Assembly (NCBI GenBank): GCA_944325835.1
Contig: CALVBO010000015.1
Coordinates: forward strand, 1 to 33,063
DNA: 33,063 bases
Source: Candidatus Gastranaerophilales bacterium
Lineage (GTDB): Bacteria; Cyanobacteriota; Vampirovibrionia; Gastranaerophilales; Gastranaerophilaceae
Direction: 5' to 3'
Shown here in pieces: positions 15,178 to 22,411 of the stretch. The translations under genes and the position numbers were made by a program. The notes beneath the pieces were generated by a model. That model saw only the letters and a program-made list of their open reading frames with translations, did no database searches and had not been told where the DNA came from. The first letter of the stretch is position 1. Every line of letters begins with the position of its first letter.

Positions 15178-15726
15178 ATGGTTGACGGAGTCGGAGCAAG
15201 CGGAGTAAATCCGAGGGACCTGTATAACAAAGTACAGGGCAGTAAAACAGAATTTGTCAAACAATGGCAGGCCGAATACAAAGGCAATCCGTTTATGGCC
15301 GAAAAGATTTACAACTATGTAGCGTCTATGGATACCGACGGCACACCCGGCCTGACACCTGATGAGTACAAGCAGGGTTTAAATGATAAAAAGGCGTTAG
15401 CCGAAATCAAACTTGACAAAATTTACGAACAATACGTGCCAAAGGAAGATGCCGAAGAATTTGCCAAAATGAATCAGGATGAGAAATTAGCCTATCTAGA
15501 AGGCAGAATTCCGCATGAGCCCGGACGTGAAGCCGAAGCGCATATTCAGGCAAGTCTTGTTCTTTCCTCAATAAACAGGCTTGATACTGAAATCGGACTG
15601 ATTGATGAGGAACTGGATATTATAAAAACTCAGGAAGAAACTGAAAAAGAAGTTGAAAAGACAAATCAGGAAGACAGAAAAGAACAAAATATGCATGAAA
15701 TCAAAAATTTTAATGGTTTAGGATAA
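15178..15726 (+). CDS. Hypothetical protein with an EF-hand-like loop
   Basis: The 182 residues match no family I can name. Residues 52-63 (DTDGTPGLTPDE) fit an EF-hand-type calcium loop, with D52, D54 and E63 at positions 1, 3 and 12, preceded by a helix (AEKIYNYVAS). Only one such loop is seen, and position 6 is Pro instead of Gly, so calcium binding is uncertain. From about residue 125 the chain is Glu/Lys-rich and predicted to be coiled coil (DTEIGLIDEELDIIKTQEE). There is no signal peptide. The start is well supported by AAAGGAGTATAT before the ATG. A strong terminator shared with prfB follows at once. Confidence 0.75.
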   Translation: MVDGVGASGVNPRDLYNKVQGSKTEFVKQWQAEYKGNPFMAEKIYNYVASMDTDGTPGLTPDEYKQGLNDKKALAEIKLDKIYEQYVPKEDAEEFAKMNQDEKLAYLEGRIPHEPGREAEAHIQASLVLSSINRLDTEIGLIDEELDIIKTQEETEKEVEKTNQEDRKEQNMHEIKNFNGLG

Positions 15727-15763
15727 AACAAGGCGGGTTCATTAAATGAACCCGCCTTGTTTT
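15725..15763. terminator. Bidirectional terminator between the EF-hand-like gene and prfB
   Basis: An 18-bp perfect stem (15725-15742 with 15746-15763, loop TAA) has a GC-rich core GGCGGGTTC, flanked by AAAAC and GTTTT. It can terminate both converging transcripts and includes the first two bases of the prfB stop codon. Confidence 0.9.
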
Positions 15764-16848
15764 ATAAACTCATTTCCTGTTTGAGATACGCTTCTACAAA
15801 TCCGTCAAGATCGCCGTCCATAACAGCATCAACGTTGCTAACTTCATATCCTGTACGGTGGTCTTTAACCATTTTATAAGGGTGGAAAACGTACGAGCGG
15901 ATTTGCGAACCGAAATTGATATCAACATTTTGCCCTTTAAGTTCGGCAAGTTTTTTTTCGTGCTCCTCCTGCTTCATTGCAAGAAGCTTTGAGATAAGGA
16001 TTTGCATGGCGTTTTCACGGTTCTGAAGCTGTGAGCGTTCCTGCTGGCATTTAACAACAATCCCTGTCGGTTTGTGTAAAATTCTAACGGCTGTTTCAAC
16101 TTTATTGACGTTCTGACCGCCCGCACCGCCCGAGCGCATTGTATCAATCTCCAAATCTTCCGGCGGAATTACGATATTTTTTTCAAAGTTTTCAATAATC
16201 GGTGACACTTCGAGTGACGCAAAACTTGTCTGACGTTTGCCGTTAGCGTTAAACGGAGAAATTCTGACCAATCTGTGAACCCCGCGTTCTGCCTTTGTAT
16301 AGCCGAAAGCGAATTTTCCCGAAATCTTTACTGTTGCAGATTTTATTCCGGCCTCTTCGCCGTCAAGTTTGTCAAGAAGCTCTGTTTTCCAGCCTTTTCG
16401 CTCTGCCCAGCGCAGATACATTCTAAGGAGCATACTTGCCCAATCCTGCGCATCCGTACCGCCGGCACCCGCAATTACGGTAATAATCGCGTCCGCATCA
16501 TCATATTCACCGTTAAGCATCTGACGGATTTCAAACTTTTCTATTTCACTTTGCGCATTTAAAAGAGCCGTTTCGCTCTCTGCAAGGAGTTCGGGATCCT
16601 CAATTTCAAGTGCCACATTTGCATCATCAATCACGCCTGCCCAAGAATCCAAAAGCCCAAGAACCTCTTTCAAATCCTTGATTTTAGCCCCGAGTTCAGA
16701 GGATTTATTTTTATCAGACCAAACATCAGGCGACTGCATTTCCTCTTCTAATTTTGACAGGTCAGTGCGAAGTTTGTCGGGGTCAAAGACACTCCTTCAA
16801 CGCAAGAAAACGTTTATTTACATCATTTAAAAGCTGCTTAATTTCCAT
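15762..16848 (-). CDS. prfB: Peptide chain release factor 2, with programmed +1 frameshift
   Basis: RF2 releases peptides at UGA and UAA. The first 21 codons from the ATG at 16848 ([14 protein letters not shown]...ECL) end at an in-frame TGA (16785-16783). The site CTT-TGA-C, with AAGGAG at 16797-16792 just before it, is the classical autoregulatory +1 frameshift. Reading then resumes at GAC ([15 protein letters not shown]) into the long frame, for a total of 361 residues. The stop-recognition tripeptide SPF is at about 197-199, and GGQ is at about 243-245 in [20 protein letters not shown] lies unusually close to the ATG. Gene finders that ignore the frameshift would start at 16739 and lose 36 residues. 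Confidence 0.96.
16782..16797 (-). promoter_or_regulatory. prfB programmed frameshift signal
   Basis: On the minus strand this reads AAGGAG-TGT-CTTTGAC: an internal SD-like stimulator three bases before the slippery CTT and the in-frame TGA stop. The layout matches the E. coli signal, AGGGGGTATCTTTGAC. Confidence 0.95.
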
Positions 16849-16886
16849 ACCTCTATGATAGCGAAAAAATAATATCACGCAACATG

Positions 16887-17729
16887 TTAAATATCAATTT
16901 TGACATCCGGCAAATCCGCTATTGCGAGCTTTGCAGCGACACCGGTACCTATTCCGGCAAGAAGGTAGGTCATCCACGCTAAGAAATAATTTTTCTTCAA
17001 CACTTTAAGATTTGCACCGGCACCAAGAGTTTTCTTCGCGGCATTAATGCCGCGGATTGACGCCGCCGCTTCCTCAATAATTGTAGGCAAGAACGCACAA
17101 AAACCTATTATACCGGCATTGCGCTCCCAAAAATTCTTTTTGCCGTCACGGCTGGCACCGGAAGCGCTATTTAATGCTGCAATAGCCACAGGCGCAAGCA
17201 TTCCGACAACACGCAATTTTTGCAAACCTTTCATAACCAAGCTTTTCTCAAAGTTAATGGCGTGTCCGAGTTCGTGCAAAATCAAGGAAGGTTTAGATTT
17301 CGGAGCTACAACAAAATTCCCCTGATTTGTATAAAATGCATTTCGTCCATCTGCAACAACATCCAAACTCTTAGACAATTCCGGGAACATATTTTGCAGC
17401 CCGGCTTTATTTTTGTGGTCAATATAATGAATATATGCACTCAAACCTTTTTCTTTTTTCATTGTGTTGGCAACTTTTTCCACATCCTCGCGCGGAGCAA
17501 ATTCCTTCCCTGCCATAAGTGCGGCCGAACAAACATCGGAAAGTTTTTCCAATCCGTACATCGAAAGACGCAATAAACCTGCAACACCTACTGCCTTCGC
17601 GGTCGTAGAAAGCTCCTCATCTTGCGGCAGATCCAAATAAACACGCATAGAATGCTGCGGCGCATTTTGCGTCGGAACAAACCGATAATCACGGTTATAA
17701 ACATTCGAATTTAACGTTACATTATTCAT
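16887..17729 (-). CDS. Putative membrane zinc metallopeptidase (HELGH zincin)
   Basis: The zincin motif H152-E-L-G-H156 (SLILHELGHAINFE) is followed about 63 residues later by EEAAAS (219-224), a plausible third zinc ligand. The order recalls M48-like and related membrane zincins. Hydrophobic stretches flank it (about 172-186, 206-218, 247-270), so the chain is probably anchored with two or three helices. The N-terminal 45 residues have no signal peptide and look disordered. The exact family is not recognised. The region before its ATG (GGTAGTGTGTC) and a 40-base motif are shared with the M16 peptidase gene, hinting at joint control of two metallopeptidases. It lies between prfB and the ABC gene. 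Confidence 0.75.
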   Translation of the reverse strand: MNNVTLNSNVYNRDYRFVPTQNAPQHSMRVYLDLPQDEELSTTAKAVGVAGLLRLSMYGLEKLSDVCSAALMAGKEFAPREDVEKVANTMKKEKGLSAYIHYIDHKNKAGLQNMFPELSKSLDVVADGRNAFYTNQGNFVVAPKSKPSLILHELGHAINFEKSLVMKGLQKLRVVGMLAPVAIAALNSASGASRDGKKNFWERNAGIIGFCAFLPTIIEEAAASIRGINAAKKTLGAGANLKVLKKNYFLAWMTYLLAGIGTGVAAKLAIADLPDVKIDI

Positions 17730-17742
17730 GACACACTACCAC

Positions 17743-17782
17743 ATTATCTATAACGTTATTTCAGAGAAAAAATTGCGCGTTT
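17743..17782 (-). promoter_or_regulatory. Upstream motif shared with the M16 peptidase gene, copy 2
   Basis: The motif is 32/40 identical, without gaps, to 10449-10488. On the minus strand it contains GCGCAATTTTTTCTCTG and, after a divergent 6-base block, CGTTATAGATAAT. It lies 13 bases from the zincin ATG. Confidence 0.55.
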
Positions 17783-17783
17783 A

Positions 17784-18770
17784 TTACAATCTTTTAAGCG
17801 TATCCCTGGAAAAGTAGTGCAAATCAGCTTTGTTAATACCAATTTCAATCGTTTTATCGACATCGCAGGAAGCGTCAATCTTTGCGCAAGCCTTATGCTC
17901 TCCGACAGAAAAATAAATAATCTTTTCAGAGCCTAAAAGTTCAACGGACTCAACCTCTGCGCTCAATTTAATATCCGTACCGCCAAACATTTTTTCCGGT
18001 CTGACGCCCAGAATAACATCCTCACGCCCGACAATAGACCCGTCAAGGAAATTCATAGGTAAAGAGCCGATAAAACCAGCGACAAATGTATTTGCCGGTT
18101 TGTTGTAAACATTTTCAGGCGTGTCAAACTGCTGAATTTTACCCTTATCCAGCACACAAATTCTGTCACCCATTGTCAAGGCTTCCGTCTGATCGTGGGT
18201 TACATAGATAAATGTTGCCTGCAATTTTTCGTGTAATTTTTTGATTTCACTGCGCATCTGAACACGTAACTTCGCGTCAAGATTAGAAAGCGGCTCATCC
18301 ATTAAGAAAACTTTAGGGTTTCTGACAATCGCCCTTCCGAGTGCAACCCGCTGGCGCTGCCCGCCTGAAAGTTCTTTCGGACGGCGGTCGAGGTATTCCG
18401 TCAGGTTTAAAATTTCAGCAGCCTCTTTGACTTTTTGCTCTATAATATCTTTTTTAACCCCGCGCATTTTCAAGCCAAACGCAATATTTTCCCTCACCGT
18501 CATGTGCGGATAAAGTGCGTAACTTTGAAAAACAAACGCAATATCACGGTCTTTAGGCGAAACTTCGTTCACGACCCTGCCGTCAATGGAAATCTCTCCG
18601 GAAGTAATATTTTCAAGCCCCGCAATCATTCTTAAAATCGTGGATTTGCCGCAGCCGGAAGCCCCGACAAGTACAACAAACTCACGGTCTTTGACCTCTA
18701 AGCTCACCTCATCTATTACTCTTTTTTTGTCGTATATTTTTACAATATTGTTTAAAACGACATTCCCCAT
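17784..18770 (-). CDS. Sugar-type ABC transporter ATP-binding protein (MalK/UgpC family)
   Basis: This is the cytoplasmic ATPase of a carbohydrate or glycerol-phosphate importer. Walker A is GASGCGKST (36-44), the Q-loop FQSYALYP follows, the signature LSGGQRQR begins at 134, Walker B is VFLMDEP (154-160) and the switch His is H192. The tail after about residue 230 (GFIGSLPMNFL, then GVRPEKM) is the MalK-type TOBE region. At 328 residues it is shorter than the usual 360-370, so only a reduced TOBE is present. No permease or binding-protein gene is nearby, so it may serve several transporters as MsmK does. Repeat copy C touches its ATG and supplies GGAG 10 bases upstream. Confidence 0.92.
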   Translation of the reverse strand: MGNVVLNNIVKIYDKKRVIDEVSLEVKDREFVVLVGASGCGKSTILRMIAGLENITSGEISIDGRVVNEVSPKDRDIAFVFQSYALYPHMTVRENIAFGLKMRGVKKDIIEQKVKEAAEILNLTEYLDRRPKELSGGQRQRVALGRAIVRNPKVFLMDEPLSNLDAKLRVQMRSEIKKLHEKLQATFIYVTHDQTEALTMGDRICVLDKGKIQQFDTPENVYNKPANTFVAGFIGSLPMNFLDGSIVGREDVILGVRPEKMFGGTDIKLSAEVESVELLGSEKIIYFSVGEHKACAKIDASCDVDKTIEIGINKADLHYFSRDTLKRL

Positions 18771-18808
18771 AAAAGCAGTTCTCCGCTATTTCCTCTGCCG
18801 CACACGGA
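18771..18808 (-). repeat. Dispersed 5'-UTR repeat, short copy C
   Basis: AAAAGCAGTTCTCCGC, then a truncated body ending CACACGGA, fills exactly the gap between the kinase-like gene stop and the ABC gene ATG. On the minus strand it provides GCGGAGAACTGCTTTT directly before the ATG. Confidence 0.7.
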
Positions 18809-19924
18809 CTATTCCTTTTCAATCGGCAAAATTATTGTGATAACGCAGCCCTGCATAACTTCAGAGCGGACTTCCCACGAACCGTTAAGAGCTTTAACCG
18901 CATTGCGCGCAGACCCCAAACCAAATGTTCTGACCAAATTCTTTCTGTTTGAGCGCAGCATGTGAACATAAGGCTCGGTCAAATCCTCTAAATCAGATTC
19001 GGTATAGCCGACGCCCGTGTCAATAACAGAAATTTTCAGATAAGAATTTTCTGTCTGCCCTTCTTTAACATTAATACCGCTTTTGCGAACCTCTACCAGA
19101 TCCGGATAGGTCAGTTTAATATCAATAAGCCCTAAATCCGTAAGCTTTACAGAAGCCTCAATAATATTTTGCAGAATAATTTTCAACAGATTTTCATCAG
19201 AATAAATCGCACGTTTTGTAATTTCCTCCGCATCAAAATTAACCTTGATATTTTTCATATCAAATAAATCTTCATTTGCTCTGATAATATTTTGAATAGC
19301 ATTTACAACGTCAAAAACCTGCAAATTCAACGGAGTGCACATTGATTCAGTCTGCGCGAATTCAATAAATTTATCAAGGAAATACAGATAATCCACCGCA
19401 TTTTTACTGATAATTCTTGCATATTTTGCCTGTTTTTCGGTCAACTCACCGCCCAGCCCGTCAAGAAGAGCCTTTGAAAAGCCTTGAATTGACTGGATAG
19501 GAGATTTTAATTCGGTCGCAATCTTGCAAATCATCTGGTTTTTATCTTTATTCAACCTGCCAGATTTTTCGGCAGTAGAAAGAAAATTCGTAATAGCAGT
19601 AGTGTCGCTGATTGAAATATAATACTTGTCGTCATTTTCAACCGCGCTGAGTTCAACGAAAAACTCTTCGTCAGAAAGCGAAATCGCCGCCGTAGCCACC
19701 GGCGCATCCTTTGCAATAGAACTTTTTACAGAATCCAGCCCGTTAATAATTAATTCATCAAGAGTATGTTTTCTGAGTGCGCTTTTTGTTCCCTCAAATA
19801 AAGCAGCAGTGTTTTCATTCAACCATAAAATATTGCCGCCTAAATCAGTAACAATAACGGCATTTGGCAAATGTTTAAGAATCAAATTCGGATTTAGTTT
19901 AGCTAGTAAATTAAAATTATTCAT
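18809..19924 (-). CDS. PAS-histidine-kinase-like protein lacking the phosphoacceptor His
   Basis: An N-terminal PAS domain (about 13-115, NAVIVTDLGGNILWLNENTA) precedes a HisKA-like two-helix region and a GHKL ATPase-like domain. The H-box reads KIATELKSPIQS, so the position of the autophosphorylated His (S-H-E-L-R-x-P) is Thr137. The N-box reads QNIIEASVKLT, with Ala257 where the Mg-binding Asn is expected. The G1 motif D302-T-G-V-G and a G2-like FGLGSA are kept. It may bind nucleotide but should not autophosphorylate in the usual way. There is no transmembrane segment and no adjacent response regulator. A TATAAT lies upstream next to repeat copy D. Its 37-base gap to the downstream ABC gene is filled by repeat copy C. 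Confidence 0.85.
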   Translation of the reverse strand: MNNFNLLAKLNPNLILKHLPNAVIVTDLGGNILWLNENTAALFEGTKSALRKHTLDELIINGLDSVKSSIAKDAPVATAAISLSDEEFFVELSAVENDDKYYISISDTTAITNFLSTAEKSGRLNKDKNQMICKIATELKSPIQSIQGFSKALLDGLGGELTEKQAKYARIISKNAVDYLYFLDKFIEFAQTESMCTPLNLQVFDVVNAIQNIIRANEDLFDMKNIKVNFDAEEITKRAIYSDENLLKIILQNIIEASVKLTDLGLIDIKLTYPDLVEVRKSGINVKEGQTENSYLKISVIDTGVGYTESDLEDLTEPYVHMLRSNRKNLVRTFGLGSARNAVKALNGSWEVRSEVMQGCVITIILPIEKE

Positions 19925-19960
19925 ACGGTTGCATTACTTTCTTGTTTACTGTATTATACT

Positions 19961-20008
19961 AAAAGCAGTTCGCCGTTCCGCGGATTGCGCAAGCTTCGCT
20001 GTTTCATA
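19961..20008 (-). repeat. Dispersed 5'-UTR repeat, divergent copy D
   Basis: AAAAGCAGTTCGCCG is followed by small palindromes (TTCCGCGGA, TTGCGCAA) and CTTCGCTGTTTCAT, which recalls the GCTGTCT linker of copies A and B. It lies 36 bases upstream of the kinase-like gene ATG. A minus-strand TATAAT follows it directly, and its SD-like GGAG is changed to GGCG. Confidence 0.6.
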
Positions 20009-20112
20009 AAGATAATATCATGAACAACCGTAAATAAGAAAGAGATTATAAATTTTTGTAATTTTTTCTTAACAAAGTAGCAAAAAAAAATTGTTTTGGG
20101 TTTTATATAAAT

Positions 20113-20210
20113 GGTGCAAACACGGGAAGAAGTGTTACACCGCCTTGAGCCAAGGGCTGTTGCGGGATTTTGCCGCGGCAAAAACGGCGAGTAGTAGAGG
20201 ATGAGGATAG
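20113..20210 (+). promoter_or_regulatory. Structured leader with three consecutive hairpins
   Basis: Hairpin 1 pairs GGTG and AACAC (20113-20123) with GTGTT and CACC (20132-20141). Hairpin 2 pairs GCCTTG with CAAGGGC (20142-20157). Hairpin 3 is the palindrome TTTTGCCGCGGCAAAA (20168-20183). A purine-rich SD region (GAGGATGAGGATAG) and the ATG at 20215 follow. It does not match a riboswitch I can name. Confidence 0.5.
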
Positions 20211-20214
20211 AACA

Positions 20215-20562
20215 ATGACAGAAATCAATCCAAACTTAAATCCGGTCCAACAGGTTAAACCTGCCACCGAACCAACCCCTAATCCGCCTGAAACTGAAAC
20301 TGACGTTAAAGTTTCAGAAAATCAGATGAACGAATACAGTCTTGCTAATATGCCGCAAGCCCGTATCGGTCAATCACAGGTACATTTCGCAGGTAATATT
20401 AATGCTGATGTTCAACAATTTATGAACAACCCTGTACTTTGCCAGCAGGCTATGGAAATCGGTGATCTGGCTGAAAGCAAATATCAGGCTCAAGGCGACA
20501 GCGAAGCTCCTTTGAAAGCTCTTAACGTTGAAAAAGCTTTTTTAGATGAATTTGCAAAGTAG
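20215..20562 (+). CDS. Small hypothetical protein
   Basis: The 115 residues match no family I recognise. It starts Asn/Pro/Thr-rich (about 1-35, PATEPTPNPPETETD), which looks disordered. A more ordered part follows: ARIGQSQVHFAGN near 55-67, then predicted helices around FMNNPVLCQQAMEIGDLAESKYQAQ and the C-terminal EKAFLDEFAK. There is no signal peptide or membrane helix. I start at 20215 because the GAGGATAG SD lies 6-10 bases upstream. The longer reading from 20170 would translate the leader hairpins. It is flanked on both sides by structured non-coding stretches. Confidence 0.65.
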   Translation: MTEINPNLNPVQQVKPATEPTPNPPETETDVKVSENQMNEYSLANMPQARIGQSQVHFAGNINADVQQFMNNPVLCQQAMEIGDLAESKYQAQGDSEAPLKALNVEKAFLDEFAK

Positions 20563-20682
20563 CGTCAGCCGATGCTCGCGGAGTCGGCTTGCAAGAGCAA
20601 GACGAGCAGGCGAGCATAATATCAGCGACGTTTCAATTTCCAACGAGATTGAATATCTCGGAAGGAAATTGTCAGGAGCAAA
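20563..20682 (+). other. Highly structured intergenic element before aroQ
   Basis: ATGCTCGC (20572-20579) pairs with GCGAGCAT (20610-20617), enclosing CTTGC-AAGA-GCAAG (20588-20601). A second hairpin pairs AATTTCC (20635-20641) with GGAAATT (20664-20670) around the inner stem CGAGAT/ATCTCG (20644-20649, 20655-20660). It may be a terminator/3' UTR, a dispersed repeat or a regulatory RNA. There is no T-run. Confidence 0.5.
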
Positions 20683-20695
20683 TAATGTTTGTTTA

Positions 20696-20704
20696 TGATA
20701 AAAT
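20696..20704 (+). promoter_or_regulatory. Extended -10 promoter of aroQ
   Basis: TG-A-TAAAAT lies 31 bases before the aroQ ATG. The predicted start is near 20711. The SD GAGGAT follows at 20724-20729. Confidence 0.5.
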
Positions 20705-20735
20705 CTGATTATTAAATCTAATATGAGGATTTTTA

Positions 20736-21176
20736 ATGAAACTATTAGTGATAAACGGAGTTAATTTAAACTTACTTGGAGTCAGAGAACCTGAAAAATA
20801 CGGCACCCTGACACTTAAAGACTTAGAAAAAAGTTTGTACGCATATTCATTTGAATTAGGAGTTGATCTGGAGATGTTCCGGAGCAACTTTGAGGGAGAG
20901 ATTGTCGAAAAAATCCATTCAGCACGCGGAAATATCGACGGAATAGTCATAAACGCCGGCGCCTATACGCACACCAGCGTTGCAATCCGTGACGCGCTTG
21001 CAGGCGTTGATATTCCGACAGTTGAAGTTCACCTGACAAATATCTATAAACGCGAAGAATTCCGTCACCACTCATACATTGCACCGGTTGCAATCGGACA
21101 AATTTCGGGGCTTGGCTTTGACGGCTACAAATTCGCTATTTCCGCATTGAAAAATTTGATTGAGGAGAAAAAATAA
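20736..21176 (+). CDS. aroQ: 3-dehydroquinate dehydratase, type II
   Basis: It converts 3-dehydroquinate to 3-dehydroshikimate in the shikimate pathway as a cytoplasmic dodecamer. The type II hallmarks are clear: [19 protein letters not shown] with the catalytic Tyr22, the [16 protein letters not shown] block (about 74-88), and [17 protein letters not shown] with the catalytic His99. The 146 residues match the family. The SD GAGGAT is 6 bases upstream. Its stop codon overlaps the deoB start by one base (TAATG), so the two are translationally coupled although the pathways are unrelated. Confidence 0.97.
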   Translation: MKLLVINGVNLNLLGVREPEKYGTLTLKDLEKSLYAYSFELGVDLEMFRSNFEGEIVEKIHSARGNIDGIVINAGAYTHTSVAIRDALAGVDIPTVEVHLTNIYKREEFRHHSYIAPVAIGQISGLGFDGYKFAISALKNLIEEKK

Positions 21177-22351
21177 TGAAAAGAGCTGTCATTATTGTAA
21201 TAGATTCCATGGGAATAGGCGCAATGCCTGATTGCCGCGACTTCAACGATGTGCCGGAATGCAACACCCTTAAACACGTTTGCGAATTTAATAACGGCCT
21301 AAATGTTCCGAACCTCGAAAAAATGGGGCTTGGAAATATTCAGAATTTCAAGGGGATTTCACCTGTGGGGAACCCTATTGCACAATACGGCACAATGAAA
21401 GAAAACGCAAAAGGCAAAGACACCACAACCGGCCACTGGGAAATCGCCGGCTACACGCTGGAAACGCCGTTTGCGACTTTCCCGAAAGGTTTTCCTAAAG
21501 ACTTGATTGAAGAATTTGTCACCAAAACCAATTGCGGCGGGGTTCTGGCAAACCGTCCGGCAAGCGGAACCGCAATAATCGCAGAACTTAATGAAGAACA
21601 CCACAAAACAAAATTCCCGATTGTTTACACAAGCGCAGACAGCGTTTTTCAAATCGCGGTCGATACAGACCTTATTCCGCTTGAAACGCTTTACTCGTGG
21701 TGCGAAACCGCAAGAAAAATACTTGATGAAGGCAACCGGAATGTTTCGCGCGTAATCGCAAGACCTTACAAAATTATTGACGGCAAACCGACAAGAATTT
21801 CTAAAGATCGCCGCGATTATTCAATGCTTCCGAAAAACACAATCCTTGACGAAATCAAAGCCAAAGGCGGACAGGTTATCGGTATCGGCAAAATCGAAGA
21901 TATTTTCGCCAAAGCCGGCATAACCCACGCTATCCATACAGGTTCCAACAAAGAAGGGCTGGAACTTACTTTGAAGGCAGTAAAAAGCGAACTTGATTTA
22001 GATAAAATTGCCTACCCTGACTATAAAAGCGAAAACCCGTTTGCAAGCCTGATTTTTACAAACCTTGTGGATACGGATATGTTATACGGACACAGGAACG
22101 ATGCAAAAGGCTACGGCAGGGCAATTGAAGAAATTGACACCTATCTGACGCCGATAATGAATGCTATGCGTGATGAAGATTTATTGATAATCACAGCCGA
22201 TCACGGCTGCGACCCGTGCGTAGAAGGTACAGATCATACCCGCGAATATGTACCGCTTGTGGTTTGGCACAGAGGGATTGCGCCAAAAGACCTCGGAATG
22301 CTGGTCGGGTTTGATAACGTGGCTAAAATTATAAAAGAGTGGATAAAATAG
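21176..22351 (+). CDS. deoB: Phosphopentomutase
   Basis: It interconverts (deoxy)ribose-1-phosphate and -5-phosphate, linking nucleoside salvage to the pentose pathway. It belongs to the alkaline-phosphatase-like metalloenzymes. The N-terminal metal motif is VIDSMGIGAMPD (D10). The segment GKDTTTGHWEIAG holds the catalytic Thr region, and the C-terminal metal ligands appear in DTDMLYGHRND and TADHGCDP. The 391 residues match the family. The SD GAGGAG lies in the end of aroQ, and the genes overlap by one base. No nucleoside phosphorylase gene is nearby. Confidence 0.96.
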   Translation: MKRAVIIVIDSMGIGAMPDCRDFNDVPECNTLKHVCEFNNGLNVPNLEKMGLGNIQNFKGISPVGNPIAQYGTMKENAKGKDTTTGHWEIAGYTLETPFATFPKGFPKDLIEEFVTKTNCGGVLANRPASGTAIIAELNEEHHKTKFPIVYTSADSVFQIAVDTDLIPLETLYSWCETARKILDEGNRNVSRVIARPYKIIDGKPTRISKDRRDYSMLPKNTILDEIKAKGGQVIGIGKIEDIFAKAGITHAIHTGSNKEGLELTLKAVKSELDLDKIAYPDYKSENPFASLIFTNLVDTDMLYGHRNDAKGYGRAIEEIDTYLTPIMNAMRDEDLLIITADHGCDPCVEGTDHTREYVPLVVWHRGIAPKDLGMLVGFDNVAKIIKEWIK

Positions 22352-22362
22352 AAATTTTATTA

Positions 22363-22368
22363 TATAAT
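22363..22368 (+). promoter_or_regulatory. -10 box of the ferredoxin gene
   Basis: TATAAT lies 12 bases after the deoB stop and 43 bases before the ferredoxin ATG. No good -35 is visible. Confidence 0.4.
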
Positions 22369-22411
22369 AATTTTGCGGCGATAAGTCGTAACAAAAAGAA
22401 GGAGAAAAAAC

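Noticed and set aside
15081-15287. 68-codon minus-strand ORF opposite the EF-hand-like gene start
   Set aside because: There is no SD, and it overlaps the divergent promoter region and the well-supported plus-strand gene.
20685-20708. Seven-residue ORF (MFVYDKI) with AGGAG upstream, before aroQ
   Set aside because: It could be a leader peptide, but it overlaps the likely aroQ -10 box, so it would lie upstream of the transcript start. Chance is the simpler explanation.
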